Shown here: positions 41,991 to 53,436 of the stretch, piece by piece | Numbering within the stretch: the stretch's first letter is position 1 | How the letters are laid out: each line of letters opens with the position of its first letter | The notes under the pieces: model-generated | Database searches by the model: none | Told to the model about the DNA's origin: nothing | What the model saw: only the letters and a program-made list of their open reading frames with translations | Position numbers and translations under genes: made by a program | NCBI GenBank assembly: GCA_022813625.1 | Contig: JAKLMB010000012.1 | Coordinates: forward strand, 496,001 to 560,000 | DNA: 64,000 nucleotides | Direction: 5' to 3' | DNA from: Aaosphaeria pasadenensis | Lineage: Eukaryota; Ascomycota; Dothideomycetes; Pleosporales

Positions 41991-44900
41991 ACATCGGGTC
42001 TGTACCGCCTAAAAAGGAATGAAAATAGAATGTCTGATGAACCTTGAAACTTAGGGAAAAAAAGAATGAAATATGATGAACATGGCACCACTTTCCCCCC
42101 AAAGCTGCCTATCTACCCGTTCAGTTATGTAGGACCGGCTTCTTTATAGACGAACACAAAAAAAGAATATGATTACGATGTTTTTGCCATAAGCTGTCCC
42201 ATATTGTAACCAATCTCCTTGCGTGAAACTAAAGCCATTGTTTGACACAAGAAGCAAACCATATATATCAAGTCAAGATCACATTTTGCAAAGGCGACCG
42301 GGTTTCGCAATCGTCTTTCTGAGGGTATAATGTATCGGGCTTTACAATGGAGGGAAGAGTTATAGTTTTTTGGGGCCTGGGCTGGGTTGGGAGTGTCTTC
42401 AACTATTTACTTTATGTTTATGTATACATCTATCTATCCATCCATCTACGTGTAAGGTCTCACCCAACCAACGAGTGTGTGATTATGAGTTAAGTTCAGA
42501 TGGTTTGTTTTATCAAGTGCAAGATTGGCGAGAGTGGAAGGAAGTATGTCTATTTAGGAATGGTGGTAAGATAGGTAGTTCAGTGCACGTTGTAGGTATA
42601 GGTGAACGATTGGAGAAGCGCTGTTGGTTGCAAGTGTATAATGGTGTCTTCGGACAACGAGGTATTGCGGAAGGCTGGGCAGGTTGAATGTATGACGTTC
42701 ATCGAACTGCTCGGACAAATTAAAGAACTGTAAGTACTCCGTACCGTAAAGCCACAGCGAGAATCACATATGAAGTGAGCTACAAAGCGTTAGGTGTGAA
42801 ACGACAAAACCCATTAGTCTAGTCCAACCTGCACGGAAGTGACGTGATTCCCAGCGTCAAGAATCGGAGAGAAAATAAGCGAAGAATGAGATTGATCTGG
42901 TCTTGGTTTTCTCTCCCAAACCTATTATTTTTCTTCCCTTGCCTATTTCCGACGACGGTCCAAACGTTTCAAAACCGCGGTCCCGCTTAGGTACTGGATG
43001 GTCGTGATGCACGTCTGAAACAACGAAGATCGCTACAGCCGCCCGCCGCCCGCACCCCCTCCCCCTCCGTGGTTGCACGCTTAGCTGCGAATGGCGTGGT
43101 TGCGGCGAAAGGGAATGGGTTGAATGGCTGGGGGCTGGGCTGGGCTGGGGGTGCTCACTCCGCTCGCTTCGTTTTGGATGGCGATGATGGGCGATTTCTG
43201 CTTACCTGCCGGATTTGGGGTTGGGGGTTGCAATTAAGTTGGCGCCGGTGGGATTGGTCGGTGGAGATGGAGACAGACGAGAGAGGGAGGGGGCGGGAAT
43301 GAGAATGCTATTAATATGTTGCCGCGATCTTACTGTAGACGGATGCAATGGACCTTTCATCTCGGGTGGTGAGTAGGGAAAATAAAGATCTGCTGGTTGA
43401 AGAGCGTCTTGAAGCACCAGACGTCTGCGATATTCTGGAAAAATCCAGGCGGATGGCGGAAAAGGCGGACGGCGGATGCGCAAGCAAGCTTTCAGCCTCT
43501 GTCCATCGCCGAGCAATGGTGAGGTGCAGGCTATTGCCTCGTAGCATGGGGGTGGCCCTGACCCAATGCATTTGCGCTTGGGTGCTACAAGTTTGGTTAT
43601 GAGTGTACGTGCTTGAAACAACTTTCTCTTGGGAGAGAGTTTCGAGTGGTACCGACTCTTGTAGTAATAGCCATGCGCCATATGGGAGGGGAGGCTTCGC
43701 GACCGATAGGGTGACAGCTGAGAAACAAAAGCATGTGAGGATTCAAGCATGTAAGCATGTACAATTTGGACATGCATCTAGTGACGGGTGGCCAGTTCGT
43801 TGCCATTGCGACCATAAGTATCTGTCACTACTCTGTAATTACTGAGTATAAATATCAAATACGGAGTACACAATAATGTGTTCTATTGTCGCCATGGGTA
43901 GCAACTAGTAGGTTAGGTAGAGGAAGTTAATCAATATTGCCACGTGCGAGCGAATGCACCTGGGCGGGGTCGGAAGCATCCATGTGCTTGTTGGCGCTGC
44001 TTTAGGAAACTCTTAAGAATTCGACGGGTAGCATTTGGCATTGTCGTTGCTTGAAACCCGAGGACGGAGATCGAAAGTACAACAGAGAACAGACGAGGGG
44101 AAACAAGACGAGACGATATCTGATGGAGTGACGGGCGAGCATGTTGCAGCCATGTAGGCGAATGAAAAAGATGAAACTAATAGCTAGGAGTAGGCGTACT
44201 AGGAGTATTACTGCCGAACAGCTAGTAATTGCTCTGATGTTTAGGCACAGGAGTAGTGCTCCGTAGTGGACTAGACCTTGAAGCGGAATCTACACCGACT
44301 CATGAGAGCAGGGACATGTATTATTGAATTGGGAGGCGACTGCAAGTATCTATTTGGAAGTCTACACAAATCTAAGACAAGGAAGTTAAACATACCGACT
44401 CCTTAGGCATTGCTACTTATGCTCAGATGAAAACAAGTGGTGCGTCGGGAGCTATTTTCATCAGATTAGTCGCGCTCTGTTGGTTCTTTTATTTGACTTT
44501 ATTTTTGAATCGATCTTCTTCTTTTTCTTGTTGATGGAACAGTCTCACAGGGCCACCAATACTAGCTCTTTGTCTTGTTCCCATTCGACCTGAATGGACA
44601 GCAGTGATTGGTAGTTGGTTGCTTGTCATCTATACACTCCCTGTATTGGCTGGAGTGAGAGCGAGGAGACTGAGAGTGAACGTGTATGAGTGGTTAATGG
44701 ATGGTAAATGTTTTGGATTGTTCGTCCTTCAAGTAACTACTCAGTACGAGGTACGGAGTATAGCATCACCAATTACCTGGCCGAAGTGACTGACTCTTGT
44801 AGATTGATGAAGAGAGTGAATGACTCTGTACAGTGAATTACTGGTGTTGCACTTTCCCCATCCTAGTCAGCCCCCCCGTCCGTCCCCGCCAGCCAATCAA

Positions 44901-45810
44901 CCCAGTGGACCAATCAGCCGAAGCGACCTTCGCCTGTAAACCCTCCTCTCTGGCTTCCTCCGGTGCCCAACACAACAACATCCACATCCACATCCTCGTC
45001 TTCCTCGTCTTCCACCGCCGCCTCTTGGGAGTCGTTGATCCACCAACCGACTTTCTTCTCCCTCTCCTCCTCCTCCTTCTCCTCCTCCGTCTTACACTTC
45101 TCACCCATCAAACTACCCCTACCCATCCTATCCCTACTCCTTCTCCTACTCCTTCCACCCCTACTCCGCTTAATACCCTACCACCTACCACCTACCACCT
45201 ACCATCTCTTCTTTCTCTCCCGCTCCCTCACCTCTCTCTCCCGCCTACCTACCTACCACCTAACAACCCTCCCTCGACCACCGTGTGTTGTGCTGTGTCG
45301 TACTGCACCTCTGCAGCTACTGCTACCACCACCACGGCTACACAATAATTACACTCACTCTCGCCTTCACGACATTCCGATCCTCTTCCGCCGTGCGAGA
45401 GAGAGAGCCTGCCCAAAGTCTTTCGATCGCCGACTTCAAAACGCCTCCTTCACCGCGTCGTCGTCTGATCCCCTCCCCGCATTCACCACAGCCTTCCGCC
45501 CAGTCAGCAACGTCCAATCGCCTCAATACCCCCCGCCAGACAATACGAACGATTGGAATAGCCTGTGTCCCTCAATACTCCAAATACCACCTTTTGTTGT
45601 CCGCATGGTTTGAGTCGCAGAGTAAGTATTGTTTGATTCAGTTATTTGTCTTTCCCGCTTGTTGCAGGGAAGCCCCTTTGCCGCTCTGCCATACCTCCTC
45701 CACCATCGGCGCTCGCCACGCCTACCTACAACCTCCCAACTGCCTTCATGAAATTTTCCCCTCACTCCCATAACCTTACGACTTCTAGTTAATCATCCTC
45801 CTCAACCAGA
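41991..45810. other. 3.8-kb intergenic region upstream of the PAK kinase
   Basis: No frame has protein-like content. It contains TACTCCGTA/TACGGAGTA elements near 42736, 43860 and 44748, a G-rich stretch near 43120-43290, and a long pyrimidine-rich 5' leader at about 44860-45260 directed toward the kinase gene. A probable 5' leader intron (45622-45667) is listed separately. Confidence 0.55.
45622..45667 (+). other. Probable 5'-leader intron of the PAK kinase gene
   Basis: A 46-nt stretch that starts with a perfect GTAAGT donor and ends TTGTTGCAG after a pyrimidine run, 143 nt upstream of the start codon. A strong branch consensus is not obvious. Needs a transcript to confirm. Confidence 0.45.
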
Positions 45811-48471
45811 ATGTACTCGCGCGACCAATTCATGAACCCCGGGCCAGCGCCCCGTCCGCCCACGGATCGCCCCCGCCTCGCCCTCACTCCTAATACAAGC
45901 AGCACCCTCCCGGGTAACATGGCAGGCCTGAGCCTGCAATCACCCGCCTTCAACAGCGGTTACAGCAGCAGCAATGGTTCCACTCCGTCCCTCATTCGGA
46001 CGCAAACAGAGAAGAGCATGGCCTCTTCCAGCTCGGGCATCGTCAAGGAGGGTAATGTCAAGGTGAAGGATGAGGGACTTTTCAAGATTTGGGCAGATCG
46101 ATGGCTCGTCCTTCGCGAATTCGAGTTGGCGTTTTTCAAGAGCCCCAATGCTTCCAAGGTGGCCAACTCAATCTCCCTCCGCGATGTCCTAGGCGTCGAA
46201 CGCTCAGATACCCAAGCCCTCTCCTTCGAAATCACCCGTGCCCTCAACGTCACAAAGGGCTCTTCTCCTCCACGAGATGGACCAACAAAAGTCATAACCT
46301 GCAAGGTCGAGACTGACGATGAAGTATACGCATGGATTGACAGCATTTACCAACGATGCCCCAGTATGGGTGGCGTAAGCAACCCCACCAACTTCACGCA
46401 TCGAGTGCATGTGGGTTTCGACCCCACTAGCGGGGCCTTCGTCGGTCTTCCCGTGGAGTGGGAGAAGCTCCTGACTGCTTCTGCTCTTACCAAGGATGAT
46501 TACGCCAAAAACCCAAAGGCCGTCTTGGAAGTTCTGGAGTTTTACACTGAGAAGCTTGTTAAGCGCTCAGAAGACCCCCAGCAGTACCCCAGCCTCACCC
46601 CCACCCCACCAGTGAACGCTGGCGTGGAGAAACAGCTCGGATATGGAGCAGGCGGTGGTAGCTCCATCGCACCACCTCGGCCAGGACCTCCGAACGGCTA
46701 CAAGCGTCAGGATAGCTACAGCATGAGCCGTCAGAACACACCACCCCAGGGAGGATATGGCGCCCCCCAGCAGTCGAGCTACCAGCAAGATCCCCGCATT
46801 GAACAGGAGCGACGACGATTGCAAGAGGAGGAGGCCCGCATCCAGCGTGACCGTGAAAGGGAACGTCAGAGGCAAGAGTACGAGCGACGGGAGCGTGAAG
46901 AGATGGCTGCCTACAATGCCTCTCTACCAAAGAGCAAGGTCCCTATGGCCCAGCAAGAGATCGGAGGTGGTGGCTACGAGAGTCGGGAGCACAGCCCATC
47001 TGGCCAGTCTAGGTACAACCCGAGCCGACCCGCGCCATCGACTCCGGGTGCTCCTAGAGATCGACAGCAGCCCCCTAGCTCATTGCGCCAGATGGCCGCT
47101 CAGCGTCCAGCCCCCTCCGCTCCGAATAAGGCCCAGAATGGAGGTTATCCCAGCTCTCCTCAAGCGAAGGCGGCCCCTCCCAACGCCCAAAGACCCCCCG
47201 TTCAGCCGAACTCGAGGTATCAAGATTCAACCGGTAACATTCCCCAGGCTCGTCCTGCAAATGGCCAGACACAACAGCCGAAGTATGCTTCGCCAGCTGC
47301 ACCAAAGCCACTTAATGTTGCGAAGCCCGCACCAGCGCCCGTTGATCCTGTGAAGGAGGCAGAGGCGGCGCTTACCAAGAAGGAGGATCCGCCACGCAAG
47401 GACGTCCGCATGTCGAGCATGTCCGAGAGCGAGGTTATGGCCAAACTTAGGGAGGTTGTTTCCAAGGACAAGCCATTGGATTCGTATAATAAGCAGAAGA
47501 AGATTGGACAGGGAGCTTCCGGTTCGGTCTATGTCGCTCGCATTCGCGAGAGTGCCACATCTGCCACGGCGAGAAGGATCTTGCAGGAGAACGGACCTCG
47601 CGCCCAGGTTGCCATCAAGCAGATGGATCTCCGCAATCAGCCCCGAAAGGAGCTCATCGTGAACGAGATTATCGTGATGAAGGACAGCAAGCACCCCAAC
47701 ATTGTCAATTTCTTGGATGCTTTCTTGCAAGAGGAGCAATCCGAGCTCTGGGTCGTCATGGAGTTCATGGAGGGTGGTGCTTTGACCGACGTCATCGACA
47801 ACAACACATCTATCAGCGAAGACCAGATCGCAACTATCTGCTTAGAGGTAAGCAATGCACGCGGATACAAAGCGCCAAGATGAAGTCGCTAACAATTCCA
47901 ACAGACTTGCAAGGGCCTTGAGCACCTGCACAACCAGAACATCATTCACCGAGATATCAAGAGTGACAACGTTCTTCTTGATGGACGCGGCAATGTTAAA
48001 ATCAGTAAGTTTCTCACTTGACCCTGCGTATCTAGCTTATCAACTAACCACAAAACAGCCGATTTCGGTTTCTGTGCTAAGCTCACCGAGCAACGTAGCA
48101 AGCGTGCTACCATGGTCGGAACACCATACTGGATGGCGCCCGAAGTCGTCAAGCAGAAGCCATATGGCAACAAGGTCGACATCTGGTCGTTGGGAATCAT
48201 GGCTATCGAGATGATTGAGTCCGAGCCACCGTATCTCAACGAGGAGCCGCTCAAAGCACTCTATCTCATTGCGACCAACGGAACACCCCGCCTGAAGAAG
48301 CCCGATAAGCTTTCCAAGGAACTCAAGGCCTTCCTCTCCGTCTGTCTCTGCGTTGATGTTAAGTCAAGAGCAAGCGCCTCCGAACTCATGAGCCACGACT
48401 TCCTGAAGAGTGGCTGCAGCCTGAACACTTTGTCCCAGCTGCTTAATTTCAGGAGGAACGGCAGCAACTAG
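45811..48471 (+). CDS. p21-activated kinase with PH domain (Cla4 type)
   Basis: Three exons: 45811-47847, 47905-48004 and 48059-48471, giving 849 aa. Introns are 57 and 54 nt with CGCTAACAA and CAACTAACC branch sites. A PH domain lies at about 78-185 (KEGNVKVKDEGLFKIWADRW), a CRIB Cdc42/Rac-binding motif at about 191-235 (NPTNFTHRVHVGFDPTSGAF), a Pro/Gln/Arg-rich linker, and a Ser/Thr kinase domain at about 565-840. Catalytic residues are present: glycine loop GQGASGSVYVA, K603 in VAIKQMD, D696 in HRDIKSDN, DFG at 714-716, TPYWMAPE. PH plus CRIB plus STE20 kinase defines the Cla4 branch of PAKs, which act downstream of Cdc42/Rac in polarity, septation and septin assembly at the cortex. The STE20 branch lacks the PH domain, so Cla4 is the better match. 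Confidence 0.95.
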
Positions 48472-49831
48472 ACCTTCTCGCCAACATTCCGCAACAATTT
48501 CCTCACGTTTCTGAACTCGGATTTTGATCGATACCCATTCCATGTTCAATATCTCTCCACCTTAGTTCCGTTTCGGTCTTTTACATATCCCCCAAGAATT
48601 CTTCGGATCAGTCTGCAAATAAGCAAGCGCAAATAAGCAAGCAACTAGCGACCTCATTCAAAAGCGCACATCAACCTTTCCGTCTCAGAGATCCGCATAG
48701 CCCGCGTTCGTAGAGTCGTTGCCACCTCGTACACACTGGTTCCGTTCAAATGTTCTGGTATCGCTTCTCTCAATTGGCCATGGACATCTGGGACGCGACA
48801 TCGCATACCCACTTCCTATGGGATCTTGGCATCTGAACCATGTAAAGCGTTCTCCACAATACCTCACTCGTCTTGGCTGGATTCTGCCATGAAGACGCTA
48901 CATGTACACACACGCATCTCACCCCTTGAAACGTCATTTGGTCTCTTTGCGCCATTTCTGCCAGTGACAAAGGTCGTATGCATTTCACGGCCTGGCCATG
49001 TTTCCGGATTTTCCCAAGTTTTTGACTTCCTCGTTCATTTCCTGCGGCCGGTGCGCCCCATGGCCTAACGATTCCGAATAGATCGACTTTGCGGTTTTTT
49101 TTTTCATCATGAACAGGGAGGCCGGCCTTTACTCTTGTGCACGCTTTACTCGTGCAGGTTGGTGAGCTGCAGACGGCCACGTCTTCTAATTTAGGCCCCC
49201 TTTGCTTGCTTGCCGACCTGGAAAAAGTCTTTGGGTCAGCCGACGGAATGAGAGGACCGAGACCAGGAAGGAACGGAAAGCAACTGCTGCTTTCCTTCCT
49301 TTCATCTTCCCCCCTCCTTCCCTCTCACCTCGGTCTTTTGCGATAGTCTTTTTCTCCCCTCTTTTTTTCTCTTTCTTTGCATAGGACTTGTTTATCAAAG
49401 GCGAAAAAAAAATCCTTAATGAGAAAGTGAAATGCAAGGGCCGCCCCCCAAAGGGGAATCAACAGAACAAATAGAACGATTTGATAATTTTCTTGATTGC
49501 AATCGAAAAAAAAATCTGATGACGTTTGTGAGAAATCTGTTAATTGAAAGAGCGTTGCTAAAACAAATGAAAAAGGATAAGGACAACGTCACCTCCGTAC
49601 AAGATAGAAAGGATTAAATGAGGGGTGCGGTTGAAGATCAATTGGTTTTGTTTGCCTTCACTTCCTTTTCCTTTTTCCTGACTACCGAGCAGAGAAATAC
49701 AATAGCAACGACCAAGCCAAGGTATTTCCGTTATGTAGATGGTGCCTCCCCACCAACTAGCTAACATACTCATCCACCCCAAGCTACACATCCTATGAGA
49801 CTCGGGCAGTCATGTCAATTACACCTTCCGT
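48472..49831. other. 1.4-kb convergent intergenic region
   Basis: 3' side of the kinase gene and of the LYS9 pseudogene. It has several A or T runs (near 49088, 49405, 49505) and no coding signal. Confidence 0.55.
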
Positions 49832-50838
49832 TCAACCATCTTTCACGCCCTCCTCCTCTAGCAAGATACGAATGGTGCCGCACATGTCCTTCGTGTACGG
49901 GGCGACGATGCCAGGTTGACGTACGGCAGAATGGCTATTCAGTAGGAGTTGGGCCGCGATGCCGCACGTCACGCCGACGGATAGACCCATGACAGAGAAG
50001 CCGTCTGGATCGCCTAGAAGTTCGAGTGTTGAGGTGGGTATTTCCTGTGTTTGAATGTTAGAAAAAGAGGAGGTTCACAGGGGACATAAACTACCGTTTT
50101 CCCATCTGACCACTGGACGACGAACCTGTACTGCAACATGACAAGATCACGCTCGTCGGGACCAAAGCTCATGAGCGTCTCCGCCTGTGTACAGAGAATG
50201 TCTAGACGGTTGTCGTCGACGATGACAGCCTTCTCAGACGACAGAATACCCACCCATTTCATGTTAGAGATAACGCACCCACTCTCCTCTACGTCTCGGA
50301 ACCGGACGGTCTGCTTGATATTAGATACGAAAGACCTGATTCGAAGTCAATTACCTCATCATCGAACTACAAAAAGTGGCCCCTCATAGGTGCCCGAGGC
50401 GCCAACGACCTTGTCCTGAATCTCCGCCCACGTCATACCATCACGTAACCGCTCTTTCCTCCCCTGCTTCAACCATCATAGGTTCGCTAGGGCCATCACG
50501 AAAGCTGGATTGTGCTTATAGCGAAGTGAACCACGGATGACATTTTGAGCTTCTGGGATATTGTAGGAATCCCGAAAGGGAACAGAATCGCGATTTGCGT
50601 AGGTAATGAAGTTATACCTAGTTATGATATAATACTCCCCCGCACTCCCTATTCGCTCCCTAGGCGGCGGCGACCACGAGAACTTGAACGCCAGTGGAAT
50701 ATTGCCGGCGGGGAGGCCACCAATGTACGAATGGAAGTCACGCACCTTACTGCCCCGAGCGTAGACGTCGGCGATCTTCGTTGTGGCATCGATGTCGTCG
50801 ATGCCCGGGCCGAGACCGACTTTGTTCACTGTCTTGAG
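49832..50838 (-). pseudogene. Decayed, 5'-truncated duplicate of saccharopine dehydrogenase
   Basis: Minus-strand fragments follow the LYS9 protein in order: VNKVGLGPGIDDIDA, SYIGGLPAGNIPLAFKFSWS, YANRDSVPFRDSYNIPEAQN, VIRGSLRYKHNPAF, then WAEIQDKVVGAS, then RDLVMLQYRFVVQWSDGKT, and after an intron-like gap (about 50096-50047) EIPTSTLELLGDPDGFSVMG to the end. An in-frame TGA at 50476-50478 breaks it, about 20 residues are missing after KFSW, and the first ~136 residues (the NADP-binding half of the Rossmann domain) are absent. The neighbouring antiporter gene ends only ~210 bp away, so there is no room for them. Intron-like gaps remain, so it came by DNA duplication, not by reverse transcription. 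It could not be an active enzyme. Confidence 0.85.
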
Positions 50839-51045
50839 TGCTTCTTAGTCACAGACGAAGTGAGCGCTGGGGGGTGGGTTTGGAGCAGGAACTCGGATGC
50901 AAAAATTCGGATAGAGCTTCGACTCATCACTTCTCCGCATACATTGTAATGGAGTCCAGTACGTCACAGGTGAAGATTATAATATTTCCAATATTTTACC
51001 GCGAATCTATCTTATTTATATACACACCTTCAGAGGTGGCGAACG

Positions 51046-52912
51046 TTATTGCACGCCCCAAACACCAAGCACATCCCTCCCACTCCCCTCACACTCCCTC
51101 TCCCTCCTCGCCTCAAGCTTCTTAACGCGACTCACCGACAACCCTACGCCCAACGGACCTAGAATCGTGCACAGGACGATCGCCCACGTCACGATAAGGA
51201 AGATGTCTGATTCCTCCGCAGACTTGGCCGAGGATGACTGGGCAAACACGCCGTTCGACTCCGCGAGCGCGGAGATCAGAAAGCCGATTTCGCCGCGGGC
51301 GGTCATGGCGAAGGCGAGGATGAGGGGCGGGTGGATGGAGATGGGGTTTGCCGGGGACTTTTTGCTGTTGTTGTTGGTACTTGTAATAGCATTGGCGGTA
51401 GAGGAGGAGGTGATGGGTTGGGATTGAGATGACGCGGTTGTGCTTTCGGGTGCAGCTACAGTTACAGTTGTATTCGCATCCGTCGTCTCCTTTTTACCCC
51501 AGAAGTGGGGAGATGAGGGCAGTGTGATCTTCGACAGCGTGGAGTGGATGCCGTCTTTGAGGGGCGTGAGGCTGAAGCGAACGAGCCAGAGGCCGCACAC
51601 GAGCTTGCCGAAGGTCATGAGGATGGTGTAGACGATTCCGCGCCAGACGATGGGCCCGCTGAACATGCGGGTTATGGGGATGGAGAAGCCGATTGAGGCG
51701 AAGAAGAAGGGTTGGAGGATCTTGGAAACGGGTTGCTGGTAGTATCGCTCGTAGATGGCTGTGCCGGTTGTGTCGTTGCGAGGCGCTGTGGTGGGTTCTT
51801 TGGGTTTGGGTTGGGGTCGGGAACTGGAGTTTTGCTGCTCTTGGGCTTGGGTTGGGGTTGATGCTTCATTGGTGGTGTTGCTTTGATCGGCTATTACTCC
51901 TTGTGGTGTGCTGCTTTGGGCTGTGCTGTTGGGTTGTGACTTTGCCTTCTCGTTGGCGTCGTCTGGTGCAATTGATTGTCTGGAGGGAGAAACGTGAGGC
52001 AGCTCCGAGTCCCACCAGCTGATAACAGCTCCGGCAATGTATGCAGCGAAGAGACCAGAAGTTCCAGCATAGGTTGCGCCGGTTACCATGCCTATCAAAA
52101 CCAAGGTGTGCACGATGAATGTCGTATGCCGCTGACCTAGCATATGGTTCAGTTTGCTGGTCGAGTGGCTTTCGCGGTACTTATTCAAAGCCTTGTTTCC
52201 AGGTGCTACAAGGAAGCGACATGCCAAAGGAACAATGACAGCGAATGCAAGAGATACCAGAATAGGTCGAACCACAGTAATTGCACCAATGTCACCGCCA
52301 CCTAGATTAGATATGACTTGGACCATAACCAATCCTACAACATCGTCCATCATGGCAGCACTGGTCAAAACGACTCCAAGTCGAGAGGACGACAGTCCGC
52401 TCGATCCAAGAACCGTGAAAGTGGTACCGAGACTCGTGGAGCAGAGCGCCGCGCCAGCAGCGAAAGCTTGCAGAGGCGTTGCCCCTATCAAACCCTGAAG
52501 CGAGAAGGACAAAGCCATGGGAACTGAGATGCCGGTGATGGCTACTGCAGAGGACAGGAGGAAGTTGGCTTTAAGAGACGTGAAGGAAGTGCTGAGACCA
52601 CCTGTGGGACATTAGCACCTGATCTTGGACAGAACAATGGCGAGATCTATAGAACCAACCTTCGTATACAAGTAGGAGTAGTCCAAGATATCCTAGTTGG
52701 ACAATGACTTCTTCCACCTCCAATCCTAATAACTTGAAGCCCGGAGTGCCCCATGCGATGCCTAATAACACCTCACCGAGTAGGCCGCAGTATACGAGTT
52801 TGTCTAGGACGGCATTAATGATATTGAGCAACAGTAAGAACGACGTCTGAATTAAGATAGTCAACATTGCCGGCTCGTGGTAAGGCAACGATGCGCCGTG
52901 CTCGACAGCCAT
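51046..52912 (-). CDS. CPA2-family monovalent cation/proton antiporter
   Basis: Two exons, 52912-52660 and 52601-51046, giving 602 aa; the intron is 58 nt (GTTGGT donor, GTGCTAATG branch, CAG). Splicing restores VYEGGLSTSFTSLKANF. It is rich in membrane helices: LLNIINAVLDKLVYCGLLGE, GLLLLVYEGG, AVAITGISVPMALSF, LGVVLTSAAMMDDVVGLVMV (the Asp pair of the transport core), VTGATYAGTSGLFAAYIAGA, and ALAESNGVF plus LIVTWAIVLCTILGPLGVGL near the end. Two long cytosolic loops are Gln/Ser/Thr-rich insertions. The DD pair and 10-13 helices fit the Na+/H+ or K+/H+ exchanger domain. It probably acts at an internal membrane in pH or cation balance (compare yeast Kha1); cargo and location are inference. 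Divergent from alpha-actinin. Confidence 0.9.
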
Positions 52913-53436
52913 GGTTGCGATGGGAAAGAGAAGTGATTTGACAAGGCGAGTGGATTGACAATTAAGCTATCCGATGCAGTTGTTCAGTCCTAGCTGAAAC
53001 TACTCCGATTCGCTCCAATGTCACTTAGGCAGGAAAACGGTGCGGTTCATGAAGAAAGACAATTGACATTGAGATTGGTTGGTGAGATATAAAAATTGAT
53101 TTGGGCCATCGACCAACGACGTCACGTCTGGCAGTCCTGGCAACGAGCCGACTCCCGCCTTAATGCCGTATCGGGTGTAGTGTAGCCGCATAGTACGAGT
53201 CCACAGATCCCTGCGGTGCATCTCGTCTCTGATTGGTTGGGTATCTGGATGGAACTAAACCCCTAACCATCTAGGTAAGTCAAGGGCCCTGACAACAAGT
53301 CAAGTCCCTCACCAACTGCCAAAACATCCATCCCCTCTCTCACGCCGTCAACATCCCCCACACCACTGCTATTGCTACCACCTTCAACTGCTGACCAAAT
53401 ATAAGAACGTAGTAGTACTGATGCACACAGCCTACC
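52913..53436. promoter_or_regulatory. 524-bp bidirectional promoter, antiporter / alpha-actinin
   Basis: Space between two divergent start codons. It contains GACGTCACGTC at 53119-53129, which includes a CRE/ATF-like TGACGTC core on the minus strand. No other site is claimed. Confidence 0.5.

Noticed and set aside
43202..43777. 191-codon minus-strand frame
   Set aside because: No homology by eye, Ser/Arg/Pro/Leu mixture, overlaps equally open plus-strand frames.
49832..50838. Treating the LYS9-like fragments as an active, many-intron gene
   Set aside because: In-frame TGA with no nearby splice sites, missing first half of the Rossmann domain and no space for it before the antiporter gene.
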